Source of the DNA: Ipomoea triloba
Taxonomy: Eukaryota > Streptophyta > Magnoliopsida > Solanales > Convolvulaceae
Reading direction: 5' to 3'
Assembly: GCF_003576645.1 (NCBI RefSeq)
Contig: NC_044919.1
Location: 34,261,308-34,325,307 of the forward strand
DNA length: 64,000 nucleotides
Shown: positions 48,006 through 58,345 of the stretch, piece after piece
Layout: every line of letters begins with the position of its first letter
Position numbering within the stretch: position 1 is the stretch's first letter
Made by a program: the position numbers and the translations under genes
The notes under the pieces: generated by a model
Seen by the model: only the letters and a program-made list of their open reading frames with translations
Database searches by the model: none
Told to the model about the DNA's origin: nothing

Positions 48006-51000
48006 ATTAAGTATATTTTGTCTGCCAGCACAATTGTAGGTGAAACTGGTTAACAACATATTTCACAACCTAACCTGGGGTGTGATTAAGTAGAAGGGAC
48101 TCATTCATCCTTAACCAAATGTGAAGGATTTGATCTTTGGCTTTAGTATGAAGTAACTTTAAATCTTTAAGCTAGTTCCCATCCAATAAAAGTGTCTCCA
48201 ATTCAACGAGAGATTAGTCACTATATTCGAATGTGAAAACCCTAAGCTAAACAAAAAAAAAACAAAAAAAAAACATATTTCACAACCTTTTTCAGAAATA
48301 TATTTTTATTTTATTCAAACTCACATACTTTTTGACAAATGCTCTTTCAGAGCCTACTAAAAAGTTCAAAATTTTAATTTATTGGGTACATTTTAAGAAT
48401 TATTATATCTCACCCTGTTTTAAATGTATAAATTAATGTTGCAAAAATCGTGCGCAGACACCGATAGGTGAGTAGGTGCTAGGCGGTGGCCGCCTGTCTA
48501 GAAATTCGGCGGAATCGCCGTTCTAAGCGGTCGACTAGGCTCCCGGTTAGCTTTGTTTCTGTGTTATTTTTTTAAATGGGTTATTTTGTTCAAAACGATG
48601 TCATTTTTAGTGAAATAATCATAAATTGTTCAAATCGGTCACAAACCAAAAAAATAATAATAATAAAAACTCAAAATCAGGTAGTAGGTACTCTAATATT
48701 AACACTTTGTGAGTTGTGACTTTATGTTGCTTTTTTATTCTTTAAATCTTTATATAATTTACAATTCTAAGCGTCCGAGAACACCACCTTGACCAATCCG
48801 AATTTATACTAATCACTTCTCAAGACTATATAACTAACTCACTATTCAATTTTCTAACACATTTCTCTTTAGTTAGATTAAAAGTGTGATTAATTTAATT
48901 AAAAACTGAATTAGTCTTGATACCATTTAAAAATAGAGTTCTATTATATGGACTCCCATTTTTTAAATATCACTTTTACTTCTTGACGTGGCAAAATATG
49001 ATAGGTTATTTTCATCATGTGTAAGTCCCAAGAAAAATGTCAATATCAAACTTTTGTGTAATGAAATAAAAGTAAGGAGTATAACTTAGAGTTCAAGTAG
49101 TATTTTCTTTAATAATATATAACCCCAGATATAATTATATCGTGATGCGCATTTTTAGCTTTTCATTCATTGATAATTACAACCATAATACTTTAAGGTA
49201 TGCATATAAAAATATGAAAAGTTTGACCTAAAAGTGGAACTTGTCCTTTATATCATTTTTGAAGTATAAAATCTCACACGCAATATTGAAATGGATCGTG
49301 TTGGTTTCAACAATGTGTTAAATCGGCTCACGTATCTTTACTGTTGAGATATATTAAGTTGTAGACATTAATTAAGATACTCAATAAAAGTACATTTTGT
49401 AAATTAAGTATTACAATATTTATAATAAGTAACGATTTAATTTTAGTTTAAATTGGAATTAAATTTTCTACAATAATAATAATAGAAAATCATAGTTTTA
49501 GTTCATTAAGTATGTCTAAATTATAAACTCGGTCGATAAATTATTACTCCATTCAACTTCTCTATTTTTTTGAATACTATTGTGACTCTAATAATTTGAC
49601 AAATCAAAATAAAATTTTAATATTAACAAAATTTATAAGTAACGGATTGAAACAACAACTTTCAATATAATTAAAGGGGAAAAGTTATATAGAGAAATTA
49701 TTTATGGACCAAGTCCACAATTTAGGCATAACCCATTTTGATCTCTCGACTATTGAGTATTGCTTAATTTATTCATTAATTTTAAAAATGATCTAATTTG
49801 GTCCTCTAACTTGTGAAATCGTACTCAATTTGATTTTCCGTTACAAAATTCATCCAAAGACTGTTAATTTAAAGGGTAAAATGGTCCATGCAACTGTGTA
49901 TCACCTCAGCTCCTTTCTCAGCCTTCGTTTGAATGGAAAAAGAACACCGCCATAGAAATCGTGCAATAGTTTTGACTAAACGCTACCTTAATTTATCTAA
50001 CTAAACGTCTCTAAGTAAATGATACCTTAATTTATCTTAAGGTATATACTTAAAAATTAAATAAATGGAAATCTGTTTTATTAAATTTGGTGTGGTTCAC
50101 ATGATCAACCACCTATCTAAACTATTAGTTTAGCACTGTGCGTAGCCATGCAAGTTACCATTTGCATGAAGAATCAAGAGTAAATTGGGAAGAAAGAAAG
50201 AGAATTAATTAGTACCTTCTGCATTTTTTTTTTTCGATCTTCGTGTTGATTGGGAGAGATCCAATAGATAATTAGATCTATGGTTTTCTGAGTAATATTA
50301 ATACATATTTTTATATTTTCTCAAAATCTTGATTGTATTCAATCATAGATAATTAGATCTATAGTTTTCTGTTTAATATTAATACATATTTTTATATTAA
50401 TTTTCTCAAAATCTTGATTGTAGACTTTTAAACATTTTTAACAACATTAAAAGTTTAGAGATATTTAATTTAAATTTTTAGGGAATTTAAAAATCAGGTA
50501 GTAGTGTTCGATTAGCACTTTTAAAGAGTCTTTAAAAATTGCTTATCATTTTTAAATATAAATAGTCGAAATCCGACCCTTAATCTTAAGATTTTAAAAT
50601 TTTCTTTCTACCAATTTTAAATATTTTCTCTCTCTATTTAAACTATATTTTTTACCTATTTAAACTCCATAAACCTTATAATTAAATTCAATAAATTATT
50701 TTTTTCTTCATTATCTTATATTTTCTTCATACCTTAACTCTACCATTATTTTTTTGTCTCATCAACTTTACAATCTTCTTTTAAAAATTCTAAAAATTAT
50801 TTTTTTCATTATTATTGCTCGTATATTTTTATTTTTCTACAAACTTTAAATACATGACTTTATCGAATAAAATATGTACACCAAAATTTATACTACAAGA
50901 AAATACATCTATTAACATCTTCCTTTCCAAAACAAGTTTGAATTTGTCGCAAGAAAAGAAGATAAGGAAGAAAATAACAGTGGTGAGAAGAGATCATACA

Positions 51001-51730
51001 GTTGATTTTTATTTAAGAATTCCTTTGCATGTGACCCCATATATATTTCCTTTACATGCACCACGTGTTACATGAAAGGCCGCCGGACAAAGAAAAGAGA
51101 AAAAGAAAAGAAAACTGAGCTACCTGCTAGGCCGCTACCACTAATAATATATTGAAAAGTCGATAGGAATATAGTAAAACTATTTTTGGTGATGAGGTTT
51201 GGTTAATTAGATTCTTCTATTAAATTCTTTACTATCTGAGTAATTTGACTACCTTTGAAATTCTTCAAAATATATATATCTATATATATATATATATATA
51301 TATATGGGGTTGGGTTCAAATGAGAGAGGGGTTGGGTACAAATGAGAACAACCAGTAGGATTGATCTGAGTTATCCATCTAGATTTATCAATGACAGAAG
51401 GATTTGGTAAAAATAATACATAAGTCAATTTTATAATTATTGTAAATTTTTAAGTTTTAATATTTATAAAATTGACATGTACATTTTCTCTATATTTTTT
51501 TTAACAATCCTCAATGGTTGATATACTAAAATGGATAGATCATGAGTTATTATTATTTTTTAAATATTCATAATTTTTTACAATATAGTATATGTTCTAT
51601 ATATATATGACCACCTATTTGGAATGACAAAATTGAGATGCCACCCCATTACATGATAGCTGGCATGAGTTTAATATACACACTACACGCACTCCAACGT
51701 AGCCCCTGCATGAAACATCCAACCCAACAT
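48006..51730. other. long intergenic stretch, no gene seen
   Basis: AT-rich. 48455-48560 is a GC-rich patch with GGCGGTGGCCGCC, related to the repeat in the acyl-activating enzyme intron. 49690-49920 resembles one arm of a foldback element ('tttggtcctctaacttg'). 50260-50430 has two copies of ATAATTAGATCTATGGTTTT / ATCTATAGTTTT. An (AT)n run lies at 51278-51304. Confidence 0.45.
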
Positions 51731-51733
51731 GTT

Positions 51734-51740
51734 TATAAAT
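51734..51740 (+). promoter_or_regulatory. TATA box of the two-exon UGT gene
   Basis: TATAAAT, 69 bases before the ATG at 51809, in a good plant core-promoter position. Confidence 0.55.
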
Positions 51741-51808
51741 ACACACACATCCATAATTTTATGCAAATGAAACCAAATTAAGAGACAGTAGATAGTTATA
51801 CTAATATA

Positions 51809-53346
51809 ATGTCTCCTCCCCATTCTGATGCCCAAAATGTTGAATCGTCATCCAAAGTGATAGTGGTGATGGTGCCATTTCTGGCACAAGGTCACCTCAA
51901 CCAGTTCCTCAATTTGTCTCGCCTCGTCGTGTCTTACGACCTGCCCGTTTATTACACCGGTTTTAGCGTCGATATTAGCTTGGCACGGCAGCGAGTCCAG
52001 GGCTGGGATCCGCTCGCCTACCCGAATCTAAATTTCCACGGGTTTCCCACTCCTCCTTCTTATCTCTCCGGCGCCAATTCCGGCCATGAAACGGAATCCT
52101 TCTCGGACATCGTGGCTTCGGTGGTGAATGGGTCCAATCATTTGCGCGGCCCCATCGGGGAGTTTCTCGACGACCTCTCGGCCAAATGCGGGAGGTTAGT
52201 GGTTGTTTATGATTCCCTTATGGCCACTGCCGTTCAGGATGTGGCTTTCATTGCCAACGCTGAGGCCTACAGCTTCCACGCTGCCTCGGCTTTCACCAAC
52301 GCCACCATCGCCTTGGAAGTCGTGGCGAAAACCTTCCGCCTCCCGTCTTTCCTTTCCAAGATGGCCGGAGAATTTCTTCTCCCCGCCGGGGCTCTAATTC
52401 CCGACCACCTTCCGTCCATGGAGAGCTGCTTCGTGCCGGAGTTCTTGAAGTTCTTGTCGGTGCAACGCTCATCTGCAAACTTCTGCTCCGGCAATCTTTA
52501 CGACACGTGTAGACCCACGGAAGGGCCGTATCTAGACATCCTGGCGAAACTCTATAGATTGACCCGTAAAGGAAAGCTCTGGGCTATTGGTCCCATCAAC
52601 CCGGTAATAACTGTTACTTGAAATAGAGTTTTTTTTCTTAATCTCAATTAATTAGCTTATTAGTTTACTAACTTTTCAGCTTTCAGCTTTCAACTAGCTT
52701 TTTAGGTAAGTCTGCTAAAGAAAAGCATAGATGCCTGGAATGGCTGGACAAACAGCCTCCAAAGTCCGTGGTTTTGGTCTCCTTCGGAACTCTGACGTCT
52801 CTCTCCGACGAACAAATCTCAGAGCTCGCCAAAGGACTAGAACAAAGCCAGCAAAAGTTCATCTGGGTAGTGAGAGATGTACTCAAAGGAGAAAACGGGG
52901 TGCCGGAAGGGTACCAAGAAAGAGTAGAAGGGAGGGGCCTTATTCTCCGAGATTGGGCCCCGCAACTGGAAATCTTGGAGCACCCTTCAACGGGTGCGTT
53001 CCTGACTCATTGCGGGTGGAATTCATGCATGGAGAGCGTTAGCAGGGGAGTGCCGCTAGCCACCTGGCCCATCCACTTCGATCAGCCCAGGAACGCCGTG
53101 CTGATGACGGAGGTGCTGAAAATCGGGATCGCGGTGAAGGATTGGACGCGTAGGAATGAGGTCATACCGTCGGAAACTATCCGGAAAGCCGTCGAGAAAT
53201 TGATTATGTCGCCTGAAGGAGAGAAGCTGAGGACAAGGGCGGCGGCATTGGGCAAAGATGTGAAGCAGTCTGTAATGGATGGCGGCGTTTCTCGTCTGGA
53301 GATGGCCAATTTCATTGCCCATATTACAAGACAGAATTGTGCCTAG
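51809..53346 (+). CDS. UGT93-like glycosyltransferase with one intron, copy C
   Basis: Homologous over its whole length to the UGTs at 34142 and 60156 but clearly more distant. Exon 1 is 51809-52603 (265 codons, ending WAIGPINP). The best in-frame continuation starts at 52711 (SAKEKHRCLEWLDKQPPKS) and ends at 53346, for 476 residues. The 107-base insert begins GTAATA and is T-rich with several AG candidates before 52711. Donor at 52604 with acceptor at 52709-52710 keeps phase 0, but a slightly later donor (GTTACT) is possible. Catalytic His29 (FLAQGHLNQ) and Asp135 (VVVYDSLM) are present, and the PSPG box (about 347-390) runs from WAPQLEILEH through HCGWNSCMES to WPIHFDQ. The same cytosolic UDP-sugar-dependent role is expected. 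If the insert is not spliced, an in-frame stop at 52619 would truncate the protein before the donor-binding domain. Confidence 0.85.
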
Positions 53347-53534
53347 TCTTCTTTTTTTTTTTTTTGGGTGTAATCCTGGGACAAAGTGACTAATTCCCTT
53401 GTTAGATGGTAAGTACTTATATTGAGTGGAACACCTGACAATAATTATGCCTAGTCTAATTCTGTATATTCTGTTCATTAGTTTACACAATATTTGACCT
53501 ACCACTGTTCGGATAGAATCATGCACTATGCTAA

Positions 53535-54155
53535 CCAAATCGGAACCAAAACCCTCCGTACCGTTCCGGTTCCGATTCTTAACCGGAACCCATAAGGTTC
53601 CTAGGATTCCGTCAAAATTTTAAAAAAAAAATTTTATAGTAGACCACACCAGGCGGTGTGGTCTACTACTGGCTACTGCCTACTGGCAGTAGCCATTGGA
53701 CTGGCGCAAAGGGCAGGCCACGCCTGTCCTTTGCGCCAGTCAAAGACTCAAGTGTGAGTCTTTAAGACAAAAGTAAAAAAAAAAAGTCAAGGACCTTGTA
53801 GTCCAGTGGTATCAAACCCTTCTCTTTATACGGGAGATGGTGGGTTCGAGTTTCAGTCTAATAGAGTTAGTAGTATTCAAAAGACAAAATAAAAAAAAAA
53901 GCTGGCACTTTATTTAATTTTGGCTTGGTGTGTCAAATCGGAAAAATAAAAAAAAAATTTATTTATTGTTTAGTTAGAATGGAACCTTATTTAATTTTGG
54001 CTCGGTGTGTCAAATCGGAAAAAAAAATTAAAAAAAATATTTATTTATTGTTTAGTTAGAATGGAACCTTGATAGAAGGTTTGGTTCCGATTTCGGAACC
54101 AAAAATCGTCGGTTGAACCGGAACCGAACCAAAATCGAACTGTGGCCATGACTAG
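53535..54155. mobile_element. hAT-like element with GGTTCCGGTT-type ends and nested hairpins
   Basis: Both ends carry AACCGGAACC / GGAACCAAAA phrases in opposite orientation, and the right edge ends GTGGCCATGACTAG, reminiscent of hAT termini. Inside are three consecutive perfect or near-perfect hairpins: GTAGACCACACC...GGTGTGGTCTAC (53639-53666), GGCTACTGCC...GGCAGTAGCC (about 53671-53694), and GACTGGCGCAAAGG...CCTTTGCGCCAGTC (about 53700-53743). A SINE (53788-53883) and a local duplication of TGGCTTGGTGTGTCAAATCG (near 53921 and 53998) follow. No target duplication was identified. Confidence 0.5.
53788..53883 (+). repeat. tRNA-derived SINE nested in the hAT-like element
   Basis: GGACCTTGTAGTCCAGTGG (A box), GGTTCGAGTTTC (B box), and 3' end TAATAGAGTTAGTAGTATTC followed by A-rich sequence. 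Confidence 0.65.
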
Positions 54156-55038
54156 TTCGACCACCTTAATTGTTTTATTATGTCTGTTCATTTCATTCTG
54201 TGTTGGTCTGTTCTGTTTTAGCAGATTTTAATCGTTGCAAATATTAAGCCATCTTTAAGTACAGTTGTATTGAATTCAATTCTTGTCAATATTATTTTCA
54301 TAAAATTTTTTCATGAAATCTCTTTAGTACACTTTACTCAATTGGTATGATTTGTTACCTAATATATAAGAGTGGAGTTTGCTGACTTATACTTTTAGGT
54401 ACACCTAACACACACTCAAGTAGCAGATTTGTTTTTTTTTTTTTTTTAAAACAGTAGCAGATTTGTTAACTATAGTTACTATTGACTTAATTTCTATGGT
54501 CTCCCTACAAAATTAAGTGGTTTATGAGTTACTCCCAAGCGATAACGAACAGTAAGTTGAAGTGAATAAAAAGAGTTTTATTATACGTATTTTCAAATTC
54601 TATTACTTCAATTATACTCTCTGATGTAACATATGAATATGCCATTTTATCACGTGGGTCTAAGAACAAATTATCTACATCATAAGCTTGAGAGAATAAG
54701 GAGTAAAATAAAATTGAGAGTAAATATGGGAGCACATGTATATTTCGAATAAAAAATGAATTTGTAAAATTTGTTAAAAATTCGGTACAATATCTTCTCG
54801 TAAAGTGCTCGACCTGTAGAAACCCAATTACTTTGTAGAAATTTATTTTACTAATTGATGGAACCATAGAGTCTGGGCCCAAGTTGGCTAGGCTAAGGAG
54901 TAGAGAACCACGGGTTAATTAGTTTTTGGAAATAATCATAGTCCTGGGCAAGTTTTTGGGTATATAATTTGGATTGATAGATATGTAAGAATAAATAGGA
55001 AGCATATAGGATCTAACCTCCAGCCATAGTTAATTGTT
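54156..55038. other. intergenic, no gene seen
   Basis: AT-rich. A 117-codon open frame on the minus strand (54882-54529) has no recognisable domain. The block could be part of an older retroelement flanking the copia copy. Confidence 0.4.
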
Positions 55039-55375
55039 TGTTGATGCCTGAGCTACTGCAGAAGAGTTTTTGTCTCTCACTTTCACAACCCTCTTAAATG
55101 GTGTATGAGTCTTAATGTTGTGCAGTGAGAGGATTATAGAGCCTTTTTATAGATGCAGTCCATCAATGCACAATTCCAATTATTTCCTATTGTTTAACTG
55201 TTTGCACCACTTATGAACAGGAAAATGGCATTTCATTATAATGACCTTTCAGAAATCATAGTGGAATTCAATATCTTAATAATGAGATAATGAATCCCTG
55301 ATTTTAAGGGGATAGTGGATCCATGTTTTCTGCTAGTGGATCCACTTTCCTAATGAAAGTGACATTTATCTAACA
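55039..55375 (-). mobile_element. 3' LTR of the truncated copia element
   Basis: On the minus strand the LTR begins TGTTAGATAAATGTCAC directly after a purine-rich tract (AAGTGGGAGAA), as expected for a 3' LTR. It contains CTATAAAAAGG (about 55145-55155), a TATA box in the same orientation. The far end is placed at ...GGCATCAACA (55039), which is uncertain because no second LTR is present for comparison. Confidence 0.65.
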
Positions 55376-55640
55376 TTCTCCCACTTGGTGCAAACATCAA
55401 ACTCAAAGTACAAGATAACACTAACCATAATGATATGTCTTCATTAGTGCGAGTAGTATCCATTATGATCAAATGTAAATTGCCTTCAAGCACTTAATTA
55501 GGAAATAAAACTTAATGAAATAAACCATATGTTTATTTCTAATCCAACTGAAGTATTTTCTCAATAAATTAAAGTGTACACACTTGAGAAAATTTCCAAA
55601 TGCAAAAGAATTTCATTAAAATTGAATGTATATATACAAA

Positions 55641-57761
55641 TTACAAAGTGGACGAAAGTCCCATTTTTCCAACAAGATCCTTGAATTTAAATGGAGGCAT
55701 GCCTTTAGTCAAAGGATCTGCTAGCATCAACTCAGTACTAATATGCTGAATGACCACAACTTTCTCTTTAATGCGCTCCCTGATAGCTAAAAACTTAATG
55801 TCGATGTGTTTACTTCGACTTCCACTTTTATTATTTTTAGCTAGGAAGACAGCAGCTGAGTTATCACAGTAAACTTTTAACGGCTTAGATATAGAATCCA
55901 TGATTCTAAGCCCAGAGATGAAATTCTTTAGCCATACACCTTGTGAAGTTGCCTCAAAGCATGAAACAAACTCGGCTTCCATGGTAGAAGTGGCAATTAA
56001 AGTTTGTTTAACACTTCTCCATGATATAGCCCCATCGGCCATGATAAAGATGTACCCTGATGTTGATTTTCGTGAATCAACACAACCGGCAAAGTCTGAA
56101 TCAGAATACCCAATGACGTCCAATAGATCCGTCTGCTTAAACACGAGCATATGATCTTTGGTACCCTTAAGATACCGCATAACCTTCTTTGCAGCTCTCC
56201 AGTGGTCTAAACCCGGATTACTTTGATATCGACCTAGCATTCCCACAGCAAAGGCAATGTCCGGTCTGGTACAGACTTGGACATAACCAAGACTACCAAC
56301 AACTGAAGCATATGGAATATCCTTCATGGATTCTCTTTCAAAATCATTCTTTGGACATTGATCCAAACTCAACTTATCTCCCTTCGCAATAGGAGCAACA
56401 CTTGGTGAGCAATCCTTCATCCGAAATCTTTCTAAAATTTTGTTAATATAGGCTTCTTGTGATAGACCCAAAACACCACGTGATCTATCTCTATGGATCT
56501 TTATGCCAATGACATAAGATGCCTCGCCCATATCCTTCATATCAAAATTATTAGAAAGAAATTGCTTTACCTCATGTAGCATCCCTTTATCATTTGTTGC
56601 AAGTAAAATGTCGTCCACATATAAAACAAGAAAACATATTTTACTCCCACTTACCTTTTGGTATATACAATTATCTATTGGACTTTCAACAAAACCATAT
56701 GAAGAAATAATCCCATCAAATTTTATATACCATTGGCGGGAGGCTTGTTTTAATCCGTAAATGGACTTCTTGAGCTTGCAAACCAAATGCTCACCTTTAC
56801 TAGAAGAGAAACCTTCAGGTTGTTTCATATAAACCTCCTCTTCTAGATCACCGTTAAGGAATGCTGTTTTCACATCCATTTGTTGCAGTTCAAAATTGAA
56901 GTGTGCAACTAAAGCCAAAATGATACGAAGTGAATCTTTCTTTGACACAGGAGAAAATATCTCTGTGTAATCGATTCCTTCTTGCTGAGTGAATCCTTTA
57001 GCAACAAGTCTAGCCTTGTATCTTTCAATGTTGCCTAATGAGTCTCTTTTGGTTTTATAGACCCATTTACAGCCAATAGCCTTGGCATCATTAGGCAACT
57101 CTACAAGGTCCCAAACATCATTGCTCCGCATGGAACTCATTTCATCTTTCATGGCTTCATACCATAAATCAGATTCCTTACAACTTATGGCTTGTGAAAA
57201 GGTTTCAGGATCATTTGTTTCTCCAACATTGCTTTCTTGTAAATACACTATATAATCACTAGGAATTGCCGATTTTCTAATTCGAGTAGATCTTCTTAAT
57301 GCTGGACTACTTTCTCTTTGAAGAGTTGATGGTTCAACTTCCTCTTCAGGAATTTCCTGAATTGGTTGATCTACTGGAATAATCTCAGCATTTTGTGGAA
57401 TTTCATCAATAGGTTGTTCAATACCCGTGTGATCCTGAGGGGTATTTTGATCTAGTATCAACCTATCTAATGATGTAGAAGGATAGAGTTCATTATGTTC
57501 TTGAGTAGGAATTAAATCCTTGAACCGATCCCTCCCACTAATCAAATCATCTTCAAGAAATTTGGCATTTCTTGATTCCACAAACCTAGTAGAATGAGAT
57601 GGACAGTAAAATCTGTAACCCTTCGAGGACTGTGCGTATCCAACAAAGAAACCACTTATAGTTCTCGGGTCCAACTTCTTTTCTTGTGGGTTATATATAC
57701 GCACTTCAGACGGACATCCCCAAACACGCATATGTCCTCTTCTTCCAATCAGGCACTTCAC
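55641..57761 (-). CDS. Ty1/copia polyprotein, 5'-truncated (integrase tail, reverse transcriptase, RNase H)
   Basis: A 706-codon open frame. The first part is the C-terminal end of copia integrase (MRVWGCPSE, GFFVGYAQSSKGYRFYCP). Reverse transcriptase follows with QMDVKTAFLNGDLEEEVYM, SIYGLKQASRQW and the catalytic YVDDILLATN, then RNase H with STMEAEFVSCFEA and SKHIDIKFLAIRERI. No stop or frameshift interrupts it and the catalytic Asp pair is intact, so the insertion is recent. Gag, protease and most of the integrase are missing. Similarity stops at about 57760, next to the unidentified ORF at 57767, and no 5' LTR exists in the window, so the copy cannot transpose by itself. The start given is simply the first Met and is not a natural start codon. 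Confidence 0.92.
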   Translation of the reverse strand: MKCLIGRRGHMRVWGCPSEVRIYNPQEKKLDPRTISGFFVGYAQSSKGYRFYCPSHSTRFVESRNAKFLEDDLISGRDRFKDLIPTQEHNELYPSTSLDRLILDQNTPQDHTGIEQPIDEIPQNAEIIPVDQPIQEIPEEEVEPSTLQRESSPALRRSTRIRKSAIPSDYIVYLQESNVGETNDPETFSQAISCKESDLWYEAMKDEMSSMRSNDVWDLVELPNDAKAIGCKWVYKTKRDSLGNIERYKARLVAKGFTQQEGIDYTEIFSPVSKKDSLRIILALVAHFNFELQQMDVKTAFLNGDLEEEVYMKQPEGFSSSKGEHLVCKLKKSIYGLKQASRQWYIKFDGIISSYGFVESPIDNCIYQKVSGSKICFLVLYVDDILLATNDKGMLHEVKQFLSNNFDMKDMGEASYVIGIKIHRDRSRGVLGLSQEAYINKILERFRMKDCSPSVAPIAKGDKLSLDQCPKNDFERESMKDIPYASVVGSLGYVQVCTRPDIAFAVGMLGRYQSNPGLDHWRAAKKVMRYLKGTKDHMLVFKQTDLLDVIGYSDSDFAGCVDSRKSTSGYIFIMADGAISWRSVKQTLIATSTMEAEFVSCFEATSQGVWLKNFISGLRIMDSISKPLKVYCDNSAAVFLAKNNKSGSRSKHIDIKFLAIRERIKEKVVVIQHISTELMLADPLTKGMPPFKFKDLVGKMGLSSTL

Positions 57762-57766
57762 GGAGC

Positions 57767-58270
57767 ATGAAGTTTTTGAGCAAAATGCTCATCAGTCCCC
57801 TGTTTACAGCTTTCAATCGGAGCAGATCCGAAAATAGTTCGAGCAAAGTGCTCGATTATCCTCCATCAGTAGCCTTCAACCGTAGTCCCTGGAGCAGATC
57901 CATGGACGTTGTTGGAGAAAGCATGAGTACAGTACTCATTAATTGTAGTTCCCGGAGCAGATCTGTGGAGATCGACGATAATGGCGAGGAGCTCAAGGCG
58001 GTAAATAAAGTCCGCCGCCGCCGCAGGTTCGTCATTGCCGATGAAGATAAGGATGATGTTAGTGAGTCTTGTGCAGCATGGGGCTCAGATTTTAAGCTTG
58101 TGCTGAAGCCTTATCAGAAAATGAGTGATATAAAATCTGATATTCCAGATTTTGATAAAATGAGTCGAGAAGCTCAACAGTATATATGGAGCTCACAGAC
58201 ACACTTAGCTTCTATCGAAAAGGAGCTTCGTGAAGTCAAGAAGAAGAAGTACTGTACATCATATATATAA
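57767..58270 (+). CDS. unidentified ORF with internal repeats and a basic/coiled C-terminal part
   Basis: 167 residues if started at the ATG at 57767, in a frame that remains open upstream into copia sequence. I do not recognise it. The first half consists of three imperfect repeats (LSKMLISPLFTAFNRSRS, then SSKVLDYPPSVAFNRS..SRS, then MSTVLINCSSRSRS). In DNA each repeat carries a small palindrome: GAGCAAAATGCTC, GAGCAAAGTGCTC, GAGTACAGTACTC. A basic stretch KVRRRRR is followed by an acidic one, and the last 50 residues (DKMSREAQQYIWSSQTHLASIEKELREVKKKK, in two parts) look helical, with a possible splice donor near 58251. It sits between the truncated copia element (opposite strand) and a UGT94-like pseudogene, so it may be a displaced exon of another gene. 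The codon pattern and regular amphipathic end argue against pure chance. Confidence 0.45.
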   Translation: MKFLSKMLISPLFTAFNRSRSENSSSKVLDYPPSVAFNRSPWSRSMDVVGESMSTVLINCSSRSRSVEIDDNGEELKAVNKVRRRRRFVIADEDKDDVSESCAAWGSDFKLVLKPYQKMSDIKSDIPDFDKMSREAQQYIWSSQTHLASIEKELREVKKKKYCTSYI

Positions 58271-58345
58271 GCAAGGAGAAGGGAAGAAACGGAGAAACAG
58301 ATTTGTGTAAAAGTACACAACTACCCCTAGATATTTTTTCCTAAC

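Noticed and set aside
54529..54882. 117-residue minus-strand ORF next to the copia LTR
   Set aside because: No recognisable motif, AT-rich composition and no supporting context.
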